From an uncultured Eubacteriales bacterium (lineage in GTDB: Bacteria; Bacillota; Clostridia; Oscillospirales; Acutalibacteraceae): a stretch of 64,000 bases of DNA. The stretch covers positions 1-64,000 of the forward strand of contig ONCP01000016.1 in NCBI GenBank assembly GCA_900316385.1. The letters are read 5' to 3'. The position numbers and the translations under genes were made by a program. Under the pieces are notes generated by a model. It made no database searches and had not been told where the DNA came from. It was given only the letters and a program-made list of their open reading frames with translations. Positions 8,299 through 17,022 of the stretch are shown in pieces; positions within the stretch are counted from its first letter, which is position 1, and every line of letters begins with the position of its first letter.

Positions 8299-9705
8299 AT
8301 GAAACAGGCTAAAAACGATATGATTGTATCCCTCAAGGATATTTTTGTAGAGTTTGACGGTGAAGTAATATTAAACCACATCAATCTGGACATCAGGGAC
8401 AAGGAATTTGTAACGATACTCGGTCCCTCGGGCTGCGGAAAAACCACAACGCTGAGGATTATCGGCGGTTTTCTTGAGCCCGACGAGGGCGAGGTTTTCT
8501 TTGACGGAGAGAAGATCAACGGCATTCCGCCTCACAAGCGGAACGTCAACACGGTTTTCCAAAAATACGCCTTATTCCCTCACCTTAACGTATTTGACAA
8601 TATAGCCTTCGGTATGCGCATAAAAAAGCTCCCGAAGGATGAAATAAAAAGGCGGGTCAAGGAAATGCTCGCCATAGTTGACCTCAAGGGCTACGAAAAG
8701 CGCAGCGTCTCGAGGCTTTCGGGCGGTCAGCAGCAGCGCGTCGCGATCGCCAGAGCGCTTGTGTGCGACCCGAAGGTGCTCCTGCTCGACGAGCCGCTCG
8801 GCGCGCTCGATCTGAAGCTGAGAAAGAATATGCAGGATGAGCTCAAGCAGATCCAGCAAAAGACAAACACTACCTTTATATATGTAACTCACGATCAGGA
8901 GGAAGCCCTGACGATGTCCGACACCATCGTTGTAATGAACAACGGCGTTATCGAGCAGATCGGCTCTCCCACCGACATCTACAACGAGCCCGTCAACGCC
9001 TTTGTCGCCGACTTCATCGGCGAGGCGAACATCATCAACGGCACGATGCTCGGCGACTGCCGTGTAAAGGTGCTCGGAACAGAGCTTGAGTGCGTTGACA
9101 AGGGCTTCGGTCAGAACACTCCCGTTGATATCGTTATACGCCCCGAGGATATCGAGGTCGTCGCGCCCGAGGAGGCTAAGCTCGTCGGCGAGGTGGTCGA
9201 CGTCGTGTTCAAGGGCGTTCACTACGAGATGACCGTTATGGTCGGCAATTGCGAGTGGATCATCCACTCAACCGAGATGAGCCCCGTAGGCTCCAAGATC
9301 GGTATGAAGATCATACCTTTTAATATACAGATAATGAACAAGATGTTCCTCGCGACCGAGAACACCTTCTTCGCGGAGGTAGTTTCGGCTTATGAGGAGG
9401 AAAACTACATAGAGGTCAAGAAGGAGGATTCCGTATTCAGGATCGACGGCTACTTCTTTGAGGAAGGTACAAGGCTTCGCATCGTGCTCCCGCCCTCGGC
9501 GCTTTCCATCGCGGGCGACGGCGTCGGCGATATCGACGACGTTTACATAGAATCCGTGATCTTCAAGGGCGAGCACAACGAGATCATACTTGAGTCCGAC
9601 GAACAGAAATGGCTGATGCAGAGCGATCAGGACGAGCAGGTCGCCACATATGTTCCGCTCAAATTCGACTTCTCACAGGCGACGATAACCGTCGAGGAGG
9701 CGTAA
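8299..9705 (+). CDS. potA: Spermidine/putrescine ABC importer, ATP-binding protein
   Basis: ATPase subunit that powers polyamine import with PotBCD. Walker [10 protein letters not shown], signature [15 protein letters not shown], Walker [12 protein letters not shown] and switch VTHDQEEA are all intact. A TOBE-type regulatory domain follows. At 468 residues it is about 100 longer than a usual PotA (around 370). The extra C-terminal segment (from about 355) looks like a second TOBE-like beta domain. It is first in the operon: the stop is one base before the potB start. A tight operon with permeases and a PotD lipoprotein supports polyamine as substrate, though related systems transport other cations. 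Confidence 0.93.
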   Translation: MKQAKNDMIVSLKDIFVEFDGEVILNHINLDIRDKEFVTILGPSGCGKTTTLRIIGGFLEPDEGEVFFDGEKINGIPPHKRNVNTVFQKYALFPHLNVFDNIAFGMRIKKLPKDEIKRRVKEMLAIVDLKGYEKRSVSRLSGGQQQRVAIARALVCDPKVLLLDEPLGALDLKLRKNMQDELKQIQQKTNTTFIYVTHDQEEALTMSDTIVVMNNGVIEQIGSPTDIYNEPVNAFVADFIGEANIINGTMLGDCRVKVLGTELECVDKGFGQNTPVDIVIRPEDIEVVAPEEAKLVGEVVDVVFKGVHYEMTVMVGNCEWIIHSTEMSPVGSKIGMKIIPFNIQIMNKMFLATENTFFAEVVSAYEEENYIEVKKEDSVFRIDGYFFEEGTRLRIVLPPSALSIAGDGVGDIDDVYIESVIFKGEHNEIILESDEQKWLMQSDQDEQVATYVPLKFDFSQATITVEEA

Positions 9706-9706
9706 G

Positions 9707-10501
9707 ATGAGACTGAAAAGACCCGGTATACCGTATATAATATGGATGGTTGTATTCACTCTCATCCCGATCGTATTCATACTCTTTTACGCTTTCACCG
9801 ACCGTTCGGGAGCGTTCAGCTTTCAGGCGTTTTTCAAGGCGTTCGGCTACACAGACGTATTTCTGAGAAGCATATGGATAGCGTTCATATCCACCTTTAT
9901 CTGCCTGGTGCTCGCTTATCCTCTGGCGTACTTTATGAGCCGCCTGAAGCAGAGCACGCAGAACCTGCTTACAATGATAATAATGATACCGATGTGGATG
10001 AATTTTCTTCTCCGCATTTATGCGTGGGTCACGCTGCTCCAGAACAACGGACCGATCGACACGCTGCTCGGGTTCTTCGGGATCCACACTCAGCTTCTGG
10101 GAAATCAGGGCGCCGTAATACTGGGAATGGTTTACGAATACCTGCCTTTTATGGTGCTTCCGCTTTACACCGTTATGGCGAAGATCGATTCGGGGCTCAT
10201 TGAAGCCGCCGACGATCTCGGCGCCAACCGCTTATCAACACTGAGAAAGGTCGTGTTCCCGCTCAGCGTTCCGGGAATAATCTCGGGCGTGACGATGGTT
10301 TTCGTCCCCTCAGCGAGCACCTTCCTTGTCGCTCAATACCTCGGCGGCACGGGAGACATTATGATAGGCGACGTAATTGACAAGATTTTCTGGTCTGATC
10401 AGAACACGGGCTCGGCGATCGCGCTGATCCTGATGGTCGCGATCTTCATCTTCCTTGTTATTCTCAATTTCTTCGGAGACGAGGAGGCGATCGCGGCGTG
10501 A
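9707..10501 (+). CDS. potB: Spermidine/putrescine ABC importer, permease
   Basis: Inner-membrane permease of 264 residues with about six hydrophobic segments. The EAA loop that contacts PotA is visible as EAADDLGANRLSTLRKV near residues 166-182, followed by FPLSVPGI. It starts one base after the potA stop and overlaps potC by four bases (GTGA), which indicates translational coupling. Confidence 0.93.
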   Translation: MRLKRPGIPYIIWMVVFTLIPIVFILFYAFTDRSGAFSFQAFFKAFGYTDVFLRSIWIAFISTFICLVLAYPLAYFMSRLKQSTQNLLTMIIMIPMWMNFLLRIYAWVTLLQNNGPIDTLLGFFGIHTQLLGNQGAVILGMVYEYLPFMVLPLYTVMAKIDSGLIEAADDLGANRLSTLRKVVFPLSVPGIISGVTMVFVPSASTFLVAQYLGGTGDIMIGDVIDKIFWSDQNTGSAIALILMVAIFIFLVILNFFGDEEAIAA

Positions 10502-11292
10502 AAAAGCTTTACAAGATCTACACGGCACTCATCATCTTCTTTATGTATATGCCCGTCGCGGTGTTCATCATTTTCAGCTTTAACGACGGAAAGACCTCTG
10601 TTTGGAAGGGCTTTTCGCTGAGATGGTACGCTAATCTATTTCAGGACAAGCTGATAATGAACGCCTTGTGGAACACGCTGATAATCGCGGTCATCGCCTC
10701 GGTCATCGCGACGATCCTCGGCACTCTCGCCGCTATCGGCATCAACAATTTTTCGGGAAGAAAAAGGATAATCCTTCTCAACGTCAGCAATATCCCGATC
10801 CTTTCACCCGACGTCGTAACGGGCGTTTCGCTTATGCTTATGTTCACGATCGTCGGCGTGGCGTTCCATTTTCAAATGGGCTTCTGGACGGTGCTTCTGG
10901 CGCACATCAGCTTCTGCGCGCCGTACGTTGTGCTCAGCGTGCTTCCGAGGATCCGTCATATGGATTACTCGATCTACGAGGCGGCGCTCGACTTGGGCTG
11001 CAACCAGTTTCAGGCTTTCGGAAAGGTAGTTATCCACGAACTTATGCCCGGGATATTCACGGGCTTTCTGATGAGCTTCACCTATTCGCTCGACGACTTT
11101 GTCATCACCTACTTTACAAAGGGCGCGAGCTTCCAGACGCTTTCAATCAAAATATACACTATGACCCACCAGAGGATCAATCCCAAGGTCAACGCGCTCT
11201 CGGCGCTGATGTTTTTGGCGATCGTCATTATTATGGTAACGATCAACCTCAAGGACAGACACGACGAGAAGAAACGCGGCGTCATACATTAA
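10498..11292 (+). CDS. potC: Spermidine/putrescine ABC importer, second permease
   Basis: Second membrane subunit, 264 residues with about six membrane segments and an EAA loop (EAALDLGCNQFQAFGKV). The GTG start overlaps the potB stop. The C-terminus is short and basic. The next gene of the system, potD, is displaced by a 340-bp repeat element, which is unusual for an otherwise gap-free operon. Confidence 0.93.
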   Translation: MKKLYKIYTALIIFFMYMPVAVFIIFSFNDGKTSVWKGFSLRWYANLFQDKLIMNALWNTLIIAVIASVIATILGTLAAIGINNFSGRKRIILLNVSNIPILSPDVVTGVSLMLMFTIVGVAFHFQMGFWTVLLAHISFCAPYVVLSVLPRIRHMDYSIYEAALDLGCNQFQAFGKVVIHELMPGIFTGFLMSFTYSLDDFVITYFTKGASFQTLSIKIYTMTHQRINPKVNALSALMFLAIVIIMVTINLKDRHDEKKRGVIH

Positions 11293-11610
11293 AAAAATGA
11301 GAAATAAGAAATGAGAAATGAGAAATGAAAAATGATTGTCGAGTCATTAAAAACATTAAATATGAAATATGAAAAATGAAACATGATGGTCGTGATCATA
11401 AGTCGGAGAGTTTCAAAAATCGGTGCCCGAGATATTTATAAAAGATATAATACTGTTTGATTTAATAAGTTCAGCACAATATTAATACATTCGGGACACG
11501 AACGTATTGTTTCCCGCGAACGTCTCTACTCGACCTAAATGTTTAATGATTAATTTTTAATGTTTAATGAAAAAAAATTCTCCTTTCTAATTTCAAAAAT
11601 CTTTCATCTA
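11293..11610 (+). repeat. Family A repeat element, copy 1 (between potC and potD)
   Basis: No gene is visible. The 5' arm is a run of degenerate 7-bp units (AAATGAG-type, then ATGAAAT-type). The core contains AAATCGGTGCCCGA (11417-11430) and CCCGCGAACG, and ends in CTCGACC (11529-11535). The 3' arm carries the complementary 7-bp units (TTTAATG-type). The same core recurs near 24.06, 27.78 and 42.91 kb. Confidence 0.8.
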
Positions 11611-11632
11611 TAATAAAAACGGAGGTAATTTT

Positions 11633-12697
11633 ATGAAAAGAATAATCAGTCTTTTGCTCGCCGTACTCTTAACGTGCGGCGCGGCGGCGCTCTTCGCCTC
11701 TTGCGAGAAGGAGTACGAGGGCGAGATCAACGTCTACAACTGGGGCGAATACATCAGCAACGGCGACGACGGCAGCAGAAACGTCATTCAGGAATTTGAG
11801 GACGAGTTCAACATCAAGGTCAACTATATGGAGTACGAGACCAACGAGGATCTTTACAACCTGCTCAAAACCTCAAACTCCAACTACGACGTGGTCATTC
11901 CCTCAGACTATATGATCGAAAAGCTCATCAAGGAAGACCTTATCCAAAAGCTCGATTACTCCAAGATCTCTAACTATAAAAAGGTTATGAAGCGCTTTAA
12001 GAATATGAGCTTTGACCCCAAAAACGAATACACCGTCCCCTACGCCTGGAACGTTACGGGTCTTGTCTACAACAAGACCATGGTCAAGGACAAGCCCGAG
12101 GGCTGGGAGGCTCTTTGGAACAAGGATCTGAAGGGTAAAATGCTGATGTTCTCCAACAGCCGCGACGCTTACGCGATCGCGATGCAGCTGTGCGGCGTCG
12201 ACCCCTCGACCTTCACAAAGGCGGACGTTGACAAGGCGACCGCCAAGCTTGAGGAACAGAAGCCCCTGCTCAAAAAGTACGTTATGGATCAGACCTTCAA
12301 CGAAATGGAGCGCGACCAGTCGGCGATGGCTCCCTACTACGCGGGCGATATCTACACCATGACCACCAACAACGACAACCTTGTCGGCGTTCTTCCCAAG
12401 GAGGGCTCTAACCTCTTTGTGGATTCGATGTGCATTCCCAAGAGCGCTCAGAACGTTGACGGAGCTCACAAGTTCATCAACTTTATGACACGCCCCGAGA
12501 TCTCGGCGGCAAATATGGACAGCATCACCTACGCTTCCCCCGTTGAGGGCGCGAAGGAGCTTATGGACGAGGACGTCGCTTCCAGCGAGCTCGTCTATCC
12601 GCCCGAAAGCTACCTTGACAAGTGCTACACCTTCAAGAACGTTGACGACGAGGTGTACACCTATATGCAGGAAAAATTCATTCAGATTATGTCTTAA
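11633..12697 (+). CDS. potD: Spermidine/putrescine-binding lipoprotein
   Basis: Extracellular substrate-binding protein, 354 residues, with a signal peptide and lipobox (LFASC, Cys near residue 23) for lipid anchoring. The mature protein starts INVYNWGEYI, the hallmark of PotD/PotF proteins, and retains DVVIPSDYM and VPYAWNVTGLVYN. A GGAGG precedes the start. It completes PotABCD but is separated from potC by a repeat element, so it may have reduced or separately controlled expression. rmuC follows after three bases. Confidence 0.93.
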   Translation: MKRIISLLLAVLLTCGAAALFASCEKEYEGEINVYNWGEYISNGDDGSRNVIQEFEDEFNIKVNYMEYETNEDLYNLLKTSNSNYDVVIPSDYMIEKLIKEDLIQKLDYSKISNYKKVMKRFKNMSFDPKNEYTVPYAWNVTGLVYNKTMVKDKPEGWEALWNKDLKGKMLMFSNSRDAYAIAMQLCGVDPSTFTKADVDKATAKLEEQKPLLKKYVMDQTFNEMERDQSAMAPYYAGDIYTMTTNNDNLVGVLPKEGSNLFVDSMCIPKSAQNVDGAHKFINFMTRPEISAANMDSITYASPVEGAKELMDEDVASSELVYPPESYLDKCYTFKNVDDEVYTYMQEKFIQIMS

Positions 12698-12700
12698 GCC

Positions 12701-13975
12701 ATGGAAACAGCTTTATTATTTACTCTCATCGCGATATCGGCGGTCACGCTGATCATCGCGGTGATCTCCTTAATAAAATCGGGAAAAACAGCGCGGGACG
12801 TCGACCAAAACTCGATCATCTCCGCGATAAACGACGAAAACCGCAAGGAGCTCAGCCTTCTCAGGCAGGAGCTCAACGCCACGACCCAGCAGAACGTCAA
12901 GGCGTTGGGCGATATGATCTCCGAAAACCAGACCCAGTTCTCGCGCTCTCAAAAGGAGCAGCTCGACAGTATGGAGAGCCGCATAAAGACCTTCTCGCTC
13001 GAGAACGAGCAGAAGCTCGACCTCATCCGCAAGTCCGTTGAAGCAAAGCTCACCTACATTCAGGAGGACAACAACAAGCAGCTTGAGGAAATGCGTAAAA
13101 CCGTTGACGAAAAGCTCCAAAACACGCTTGAGGAAAAGATGAACAAGAGCTTTGAGCTTGTGAATCAGCGTCTTGAGCAGGTTTACAAGGGACTCGGAGA
13201 AATGCAGAACCTCGCCGTCGGCGTCGGCGACCTCAAGAAGGTGCTCACAAACGTAAAGACGCGCGGTATTCTCGGCGAGATCCAGCTCAAGGCTATCCTT
13301 TCCGAGATACTTTCACCCGAGCAGTACGACGAGAACGTAGCGACCAAGCGCGGTTCAAAGAACGTGGTAGAGTTCGCGGTCAAGCTCCCTGCTGAGGACG
13401 ACGGCTTCATCTACCTGCCGATCGACTCAAAGTTCCCGGGCGACACCTACGCCGCTCTCAGGGACGCGATCGAGGACGGCGACAGAGACAGGATCGCCCT
13501 CGCCTCGAAAACGCTCGAGAACACCATCAAGAGCGAGGCGCGCGACATCCGCGACAAGTACATCGCTCCGCCGAACACAACCGATTTCGCGATAATGTTT
13601 CTGCCCTTTGAGGGGCTTTACAGCGAGGTCGTCAACCGCGGTCTTGTTGAGGAGCTTCAGCGCAAATACAAGGTAAACATCGCGGGACCCAGCACAATGG
13701 CGGCTCTACTCAACTCGCTTCAGATGGGCTTCAAAACGCTGGCGGTGCAGAAGCGAAGCACCGAGGTGTGGAAGATACTCAGCGACGTTAAAACGGAATT
13801 TGACAAGTTCAACGACGTTCTTGTGGCGACCCAGCAAAGGATCAATCAGGCAAACTCAGAGCTTGACAAGCTCGTGGGCGTAAGGACGCGACAGATACAG
13901 CGCAAGCTCTCGGGCGTTCAAAGTCTTGAGAACGCCGACGACCCCAAGCTCGAGATCAATATTCAGGATCAATAA
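12701..13975 (+). CDS. rmuC: DNA recombination protein RmuC homologue
   Basis: A 424-residue protein with an N-terminal membrane segment (about 3-23), a long coiled coil (about 40-160) and a C-terminal RmuC domain (about 170-400) with LGEIQLKAILSEILSPEQYDEN and FLPFEGLYSEV. The family limits certain DNA rearrangements; the domain is related to restriction-endonuclease folds, but the biochemical role is not settled. It starts three bases after potD and is probably co-transcribed with it, although the functions are unrelated. Confidence 0.9.
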   Translation: METALLFTLIAISAVTLIIAVISLIKSGKTARDVDQNSIISAINDENRKELSLLRQELNATTQQNVKALGDMISENQTQFSRSQKEQLDSMESRIKTFSLENEQKLDLIRKSVEAKLTYIQEDNNKQLEEMRKTVDEKLQNTLEEKMNKSFELVNQRLEQVYKGLGEMQNLAVGVGDLKKVLTNVKTRGILGEIQLKAILSEILSPEQYDENVATKRGSKNVVEFAVKLPAEDDGFIYLPIDSKFPGDTYAALRDAIEDGDRDRIALASKTLENTIKSEARDIRDKYIAPPNTTDFAIMFLPFEGLYSEVVNRGLVEELQRKYKVNIAGPSTMAALLNSLQMGFKTLAVQKRSTEVWKILSDVKTEFDKFNDVLVATQQRINQANSELDKLVGVRTRQIQRKLSGVQSLENADDPKLEINIQDQ

Positions 13976-13995
13976 CATAATCGGTATTAAAAAAG

Positions 13996-14045
13996 GCTCT
14001 TTTGGCAATACTCTTATCAGAGTTATTGCTAAAGGAGCTGTTTTT
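13996..14045 (+). promoter_or_regulatory. Long hairpin with T-tract masking the sigG ribosome binding site
   Basis: 13996-14014 pairs with 14019-14038 (19 bp, three G-U pairs, one bulged base, loop TATC). The 3' arm holds the AAAGGAG of sigG (14031-14037). The stem is followed by a run of seven T residues (14041-14047), so it reads equally well as an intrinsic terminator for rmuC. Confidence 0.8.
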
Positions 14046-14825
14046 TTGCAGTATAACAAGGTTGAGATCTGCGGCGTAAACACATCCGAGCTTATCGTGC
14101 TCAGCGAGGAAGAAAAGCGAAGGCTGCTCGACAGGATCAAAAACGGCTCGCCGAGCGAGAGAAAGCTCGCGCGCGACAAAATGATCGAGGGCAATCTGCG
14201 GCTTGTGCTCTCGGTGATACAAAGGTTCCAGAACCGAAACGAAAACCCCGACGATCTGTTTCAGGTCGGGGTGATAGGACTGATCAAGGCGATAGACCAC
14301 TTTGACAGCTCGCTGGACGTAAAATTCAGCACCTACGGCGTGCCGATGATCATCGGCGAGGTCAGAAGATATCTTCGCGACAACAACTCACTCAGGGTCT
14401 CGCGCTCAATGCGCGACACAGCCTACCACGCGATGCAGGTCAAGGAAAAGCTGATGGCAGAGAAAAACCGCGAGCCTACGATCGAGGAGATAGCCTCGGA
14501 GATGAAGCTTCCCAAGGAAACGGTCGTGCTCGCGCTGGAGGCGATCGTGGACCCTGTCTCGCTTTACGAGCCGCTATTCTCGGACGGGAACGACACGATC
14601 TACGTTATGGATCAGATCGGCGATCTCAGCGACGACCGTGACTGGATCGACGAGATATCCATCAAGGACGCGATCAAAAAGCTCTCCGACCGCGAAAAGA
14701 AAATACTCGGACTGCGGTTCTTCAAGGGCAAAACGCAGATGGAGGTCGCCGAGGAGATCGGCATTTCTCAGGCTCAGGTCAGCAGGATCGAAAAGAGCGC
14801 GTTGAAGCATATCAAGGGCGAATGA
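14046..14825 (+). CDS. sigG: RNA polymerase sigma factor SigG (late forespore)
   Basis: A 259-residue sigma-70 factor; B. subtilis SigG is about 260. The diagnostic N-terminus NKVEICGVNTSEL is present, followed by region 2 (NLRLVLSVIQRF, DLFQVGVIGLIKAIDHFD, FSTYGVPMIIGEVRRYLRDNN) and region 4 (GKTQMEVAEEIGISQAQVSRIEKSALK). It directs late forespore genes in sporulating Firmicutes. The start is TTG 14046, eight bases after AAAGGAG; upstream frame is non-homologous. The weak start codon plus a sequestered ribosome binding site suggest tight translational control. It lies apart from the usual spoIIG neighbours. Confidence 0.93.
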   Translation: MQYNKVEICGVNTSELIVLSEEEKRRLLDRIKNGSPSERKLARDKMIEGNLRLVLSVIQRFQNRNENPDDLFQVGVIGLIKAIDHFDSSLDVKFSTYGVPMIIGEVRRYLRDNNSLRVSRSMRDTAYHAMQVKEKLMAEKNREPTIEEIASEMKLPKETVVLALEAIVDPVSLYEPLFSDGNDTIYVMDQIGDLSDDRDWIDEISIKDAIKKLSDREKKILGLRFFKGKTQMEVAEEIGISQAQVSRIEKSALKHIKGE

Positions 14826-14918
14826 AGCCAAGTGCTTATGTAGCTTTTTTATTATAAAAAGTATTGCAAAACCAAAAATGATATGGTACGATAGAGTTGC
14901 CAACATTCCACAATTTAA

Positions 14919-15056
14919 TATGAAGAATCGTACTTTGAATTTGGCGGTTGGGGTGCAACAGTAAGCGAAAAATCACATACTATTAACGGTAAGAAGACCG
15001 ACGATAAGTTAAGAATCGGCATAATCGGAAAAGACGGTAAGTATGTAAAGCCATAA
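14919..15056 (+). pseudogene. Possible 3' remnant of an unidentified gene
   Basis: An open stretch of 45 codons after a stop and without a start codon reads YEESYFEFGGWGATVSEK... and ends ...GKDGKYVKP. Its composition is protein-like (Gly, Lys and Asp turns) but I recognise no family. It is the only coding-like signal between sigG and the TrpR-like gene; the rest of 14826-15228 is AT-rich with one terminator and one promoter. Support is weak. Confidence 0.3.
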
Positions 15057-15070
15057 GCATTTTGAAAAAA

Positions 15071-15110
15071 TCCCCTTAACAATAATCTCCGCGGAGAATT
15101 GTTAAGGGGT
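15071..15110. terminator. Long inverted repeat, probable terminator
   Basis: TCCCCTTAACAAT (15071-15083) pairs with ATTGTTAAGGGG (15098-15109), with an inner CTCC/GGAG stem. It is A-rich on the left and T-rich on the right (TATTTCATTT). Confidence 0.7.
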
Positions 15111-15152
15111 ATTTCATTTAATGCTAAACTGAGAACTTATTAAAACTTCCTC

Positions 15153-15181
15153 TTTACAAATGCACTTTCGTATGGTAAAAT
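15153..15181 (+). promoter_or_regulatory. Promoter of the TrpR-like gene
   Basis: TTTACA (15153-15158), 17-bp spacer, TAAAAT (15176-15181). Confidence 0.65.
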
Positions 15182-15228
15182 AATTTTACGATTTAATATT
15201 GTAATGTGTGAAAGTAGAGGAACGAAAA

Positions 15229-15528
15229 ATGAACTCAAAACTCAAAAATGACCAGACCGATTTTCTTTTTGAAGCGATACTCACCCTTCAGACCAAGGAT
15301 GACTGCTACCGTTTTTTTGAGGATCTTTGCACCCGACCCGAGCTCAACGCGATGAGCCAGCGTATCGTTGTGGCGAAGCTCCTCACGGAAAAAACCGTCT
15401 ACTCCGAGATCGTTAAGCAGACAGGCGCCTCCACAGCCACTATCTCGCGCGTTAAGCGCTCGCTCAACGAGGACACCGACGGCTATATGCTCGCCTTCAA
15501 AAATATGGGAATCAAGGTCGATAAATAA
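15229..15528 (+). CDS. TrpR-like (YerC/YecD family) DNA-binding protein
   Basis: A 99-residue cytoplasmic protein of the YerC/YecD family. It shows LQTKDDCYRFFEDLCTRPEL and the helix-turn-helix TGASTATISRVKRSLN near the C-terminus. The fold is that of the Trp repressor, but these Firmicute proteins are not known to be tryptophan repressors and the operator is unknown. ATG 15229 follows AGAGGAACG; a GTG 21 bases earlier would place the binding site inside the gene. The stop overlaps the next start (TAATG), so it is coupled to the methyltransferase. Confidence 0.85.
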   Translation: MNSKLKNDQTDFLFEAILTLQTKDDCYRFFEDLCTRPELNAMSQRIVVAKLLTEKTVYSEIVKQTGASTATISRVKRSLNEDTDGYMLAFKNMGIKVDK

Positions 15529-16265
15529 TGAGCTACGGTATTTTCGCCGACTTCTACGACGCGCTCACGCTCAACGTCGATTACGAGCGCCGCGCGTCCT
15601 ATATCGCGGTGCTGTTCGCGAAGCTCGGCCACAATATGGGGCTTACTCTTGACCTTGCCTGCGGCACGGGCAGCCTTACGCTCGCGCTCGCGAAGATGGG
15701 CGTTGACGTCTACGGAGTTGACGGCTCAGAGGAAATGCTCTCGATCGCCAGCGAAAAAGCGTATGAGGAGCATATCGACACGCTTTTTCTCTGTCAGAAA
15801 ATGCAGGAGCTCGACCTTTACGGCACGATCGACACCTGCGTCTGCTCGCTGGACAGTCTCAATCACCTGACCGATCCCGGCGATCTGAAAAAGACCTTCG
15901 CTAAGGTCTCGCTGTTTATGAACAGGGGCGGTTACTTCCTTTTTGATGTGAACACCGTCTACAAGCACAGGGAGATACTTGCCGACAACACCTTTATCTA
16001 TGACACCGACGACGTTTACTGCGTCTGGCAAAATTCTTTACTGGAAAATAACATCGTTGACATCGACCTGACCTTTTTTGTCCCCGAGGGCGAAAGCTAC
16101 GTCCGATATGACGAGAGCTTCTCGGAGCGCGCCTACACGGTCGATGAGCTTACCGAGGCGCTTAACGAAGCAGGGTTTGAGGTTCAGGCGCTTTACGGCG
16201 ATATGAGCTTCTTTCCGCCGAAGGAAAAAGAGCAGCGGCTCGTATTCGTCGCGAAAAAAATGTAA
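15528..16265 (+). CDS. Class I SAM-dependent methyltransferase
   Basis: A 245-residue methyltransferase. The SAM-binding motif is LDLACGTGSLTLALAKMG (about 43-60), with the acidic residue of strand 2 in VYGVDGSEEML and the following DTCVCSLDSLNHL. The substrate cannot be read from sequence; the methyltransferase-25/11 type acts on many small molecules. It is coupled to the TrpR-like gene by a one-base overlap and followed by a terminator. Confidence 0.85.
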   Translation: MSYGIFADFYDALTLNVDYERRASYIAVLFAKLGHNMGLTLDLACGTGSLTLALAKMGVDVYGVDGSEEMLSIASEKAYEEHIDTLFLCQKMQELDLYGTIDTCVCSLDSLNHLTDPGDLKKTFAKVSLFMNRGGYFLFDVNTVYKHREILADNTFIYDTDDVYCVWQNSLLENNIVDIDLTFFVPEGESYVRYDESFSERAYTVDELTEALNEAGFEVQALYGDMSFFPPKEKEQRLVFVAKKM

Positions 16266-16275
16266 GAAAACAATC

Positions 16276-16311
16276 AAGCCTTCTCCAAACAGGGAGAAGG
16301 CTTTCGCTTTT
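16276..16311 (+). terminator. Rho-independent terminator
   Basis: AAGCCTTCTCC (16276-16286) / GGAGAAGGCTT (16293-16303) followed by TCGCTTTT. It separates convergent genes. Confidence 0.8.
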
Positions 16312-16323
16312 AACAGACATTTT

Positions 16324-17007
16324 TCATTTTTCGTTTTTGATTTTTATTGCCTCAATAACCGTTATCGTGTTTTCGTTCGCCTTGAATCGGATGTCGTATC
16401 CTCCGTAAGCGAAGCCGTATTCACGCTCGGGGTCGGACTGATAACCCGGTCTGGGATCGAGCGAGAGCACCTCTCTGAGCGTTTGCAGCTGTTCGGGCGC
16501 GAAAAGCCCGGCGACCGCGTCGGGTAAAACGACCTCAAGCGGCGCGTGCTTATCGGCTCCGTACTCGCCCGAGCCCGCGTTCGGGACGCTGTCGGCAAAG
16601 CCGATATACGGCTTAATATCGAGGATTTCGGTGCCGCTCATCAGGTCGGCTCCCGACACTGTCAGCGTTATCCCGTTATCCCTTTCGACCGAGATAAGCC
16701 TTACGCGCGTCAGCCCGATTGGGTTCGGGCGGTTGGGAGAACGCGTCGCGAAAACGCCCCTGCGTACATTTCCGCCGAGCTTCGGCGGACGGACTGTGGG
16801 CGACCATTCGCGCTTGCCCATCGGCTCAAAAACCCAGAGTAGCCAAAGATACCCGAACGCCTCTATCCCGCGGAACGCCTCGGGATCGGCGTATTCCTTC
16901 TCCATTACGACGCGCGAGATCAGGTGCTCGCTCATTCCGCTCTGTCTCGGAAGCCCGAACTTTGTCGGGAAATCATTGTATATTTTTGCGATAGCTTTAA
17001 ATTCCAT
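16324..17007 (-). CDS. trmO: tRNA (N6-threonylcarbamoyladenosine37-N6)-methyltransferase TrmO
   Basis: A 227-residue TsaA/TrmO-family enzyme that methylates t6A37 in tRNAs using SAM. The family signature is complete: RPPKLGGNVRRGVFATRSP and RPNPIGLTRVRL, then GTEILDIKPYI. An N-terminal FGLPRQSG segment is typical. It is transcribed 15 bp behind rsmJ from the promoter at 17.8 kb. Both products modify RNA, which supports a common operon for translation quality. Confidence 0.93.
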   Translation of the reverse strand: MEFKAIAKIYNDFPTKFGLPRQSGMSEHLISRVVMEKEYADPEAFRGIEAFGYLWLLWVFEPMGKREWSPTVRPPKLGGNVRRGVFATRSPNRPNPIGLTRVRLISVERDNGITLTVSGADLMSGTEILDIKPYIGFADSVPNAGSGEYGADKHAPLEVVLPDAVAGLFAPEQLQTLREVLSLDPRPGYQSDPEREYGFAYGGYDIRFKANENTITVIEAIKIKNEK

Positions 17008-17022
17008 TTTTTCACCGTCCGC

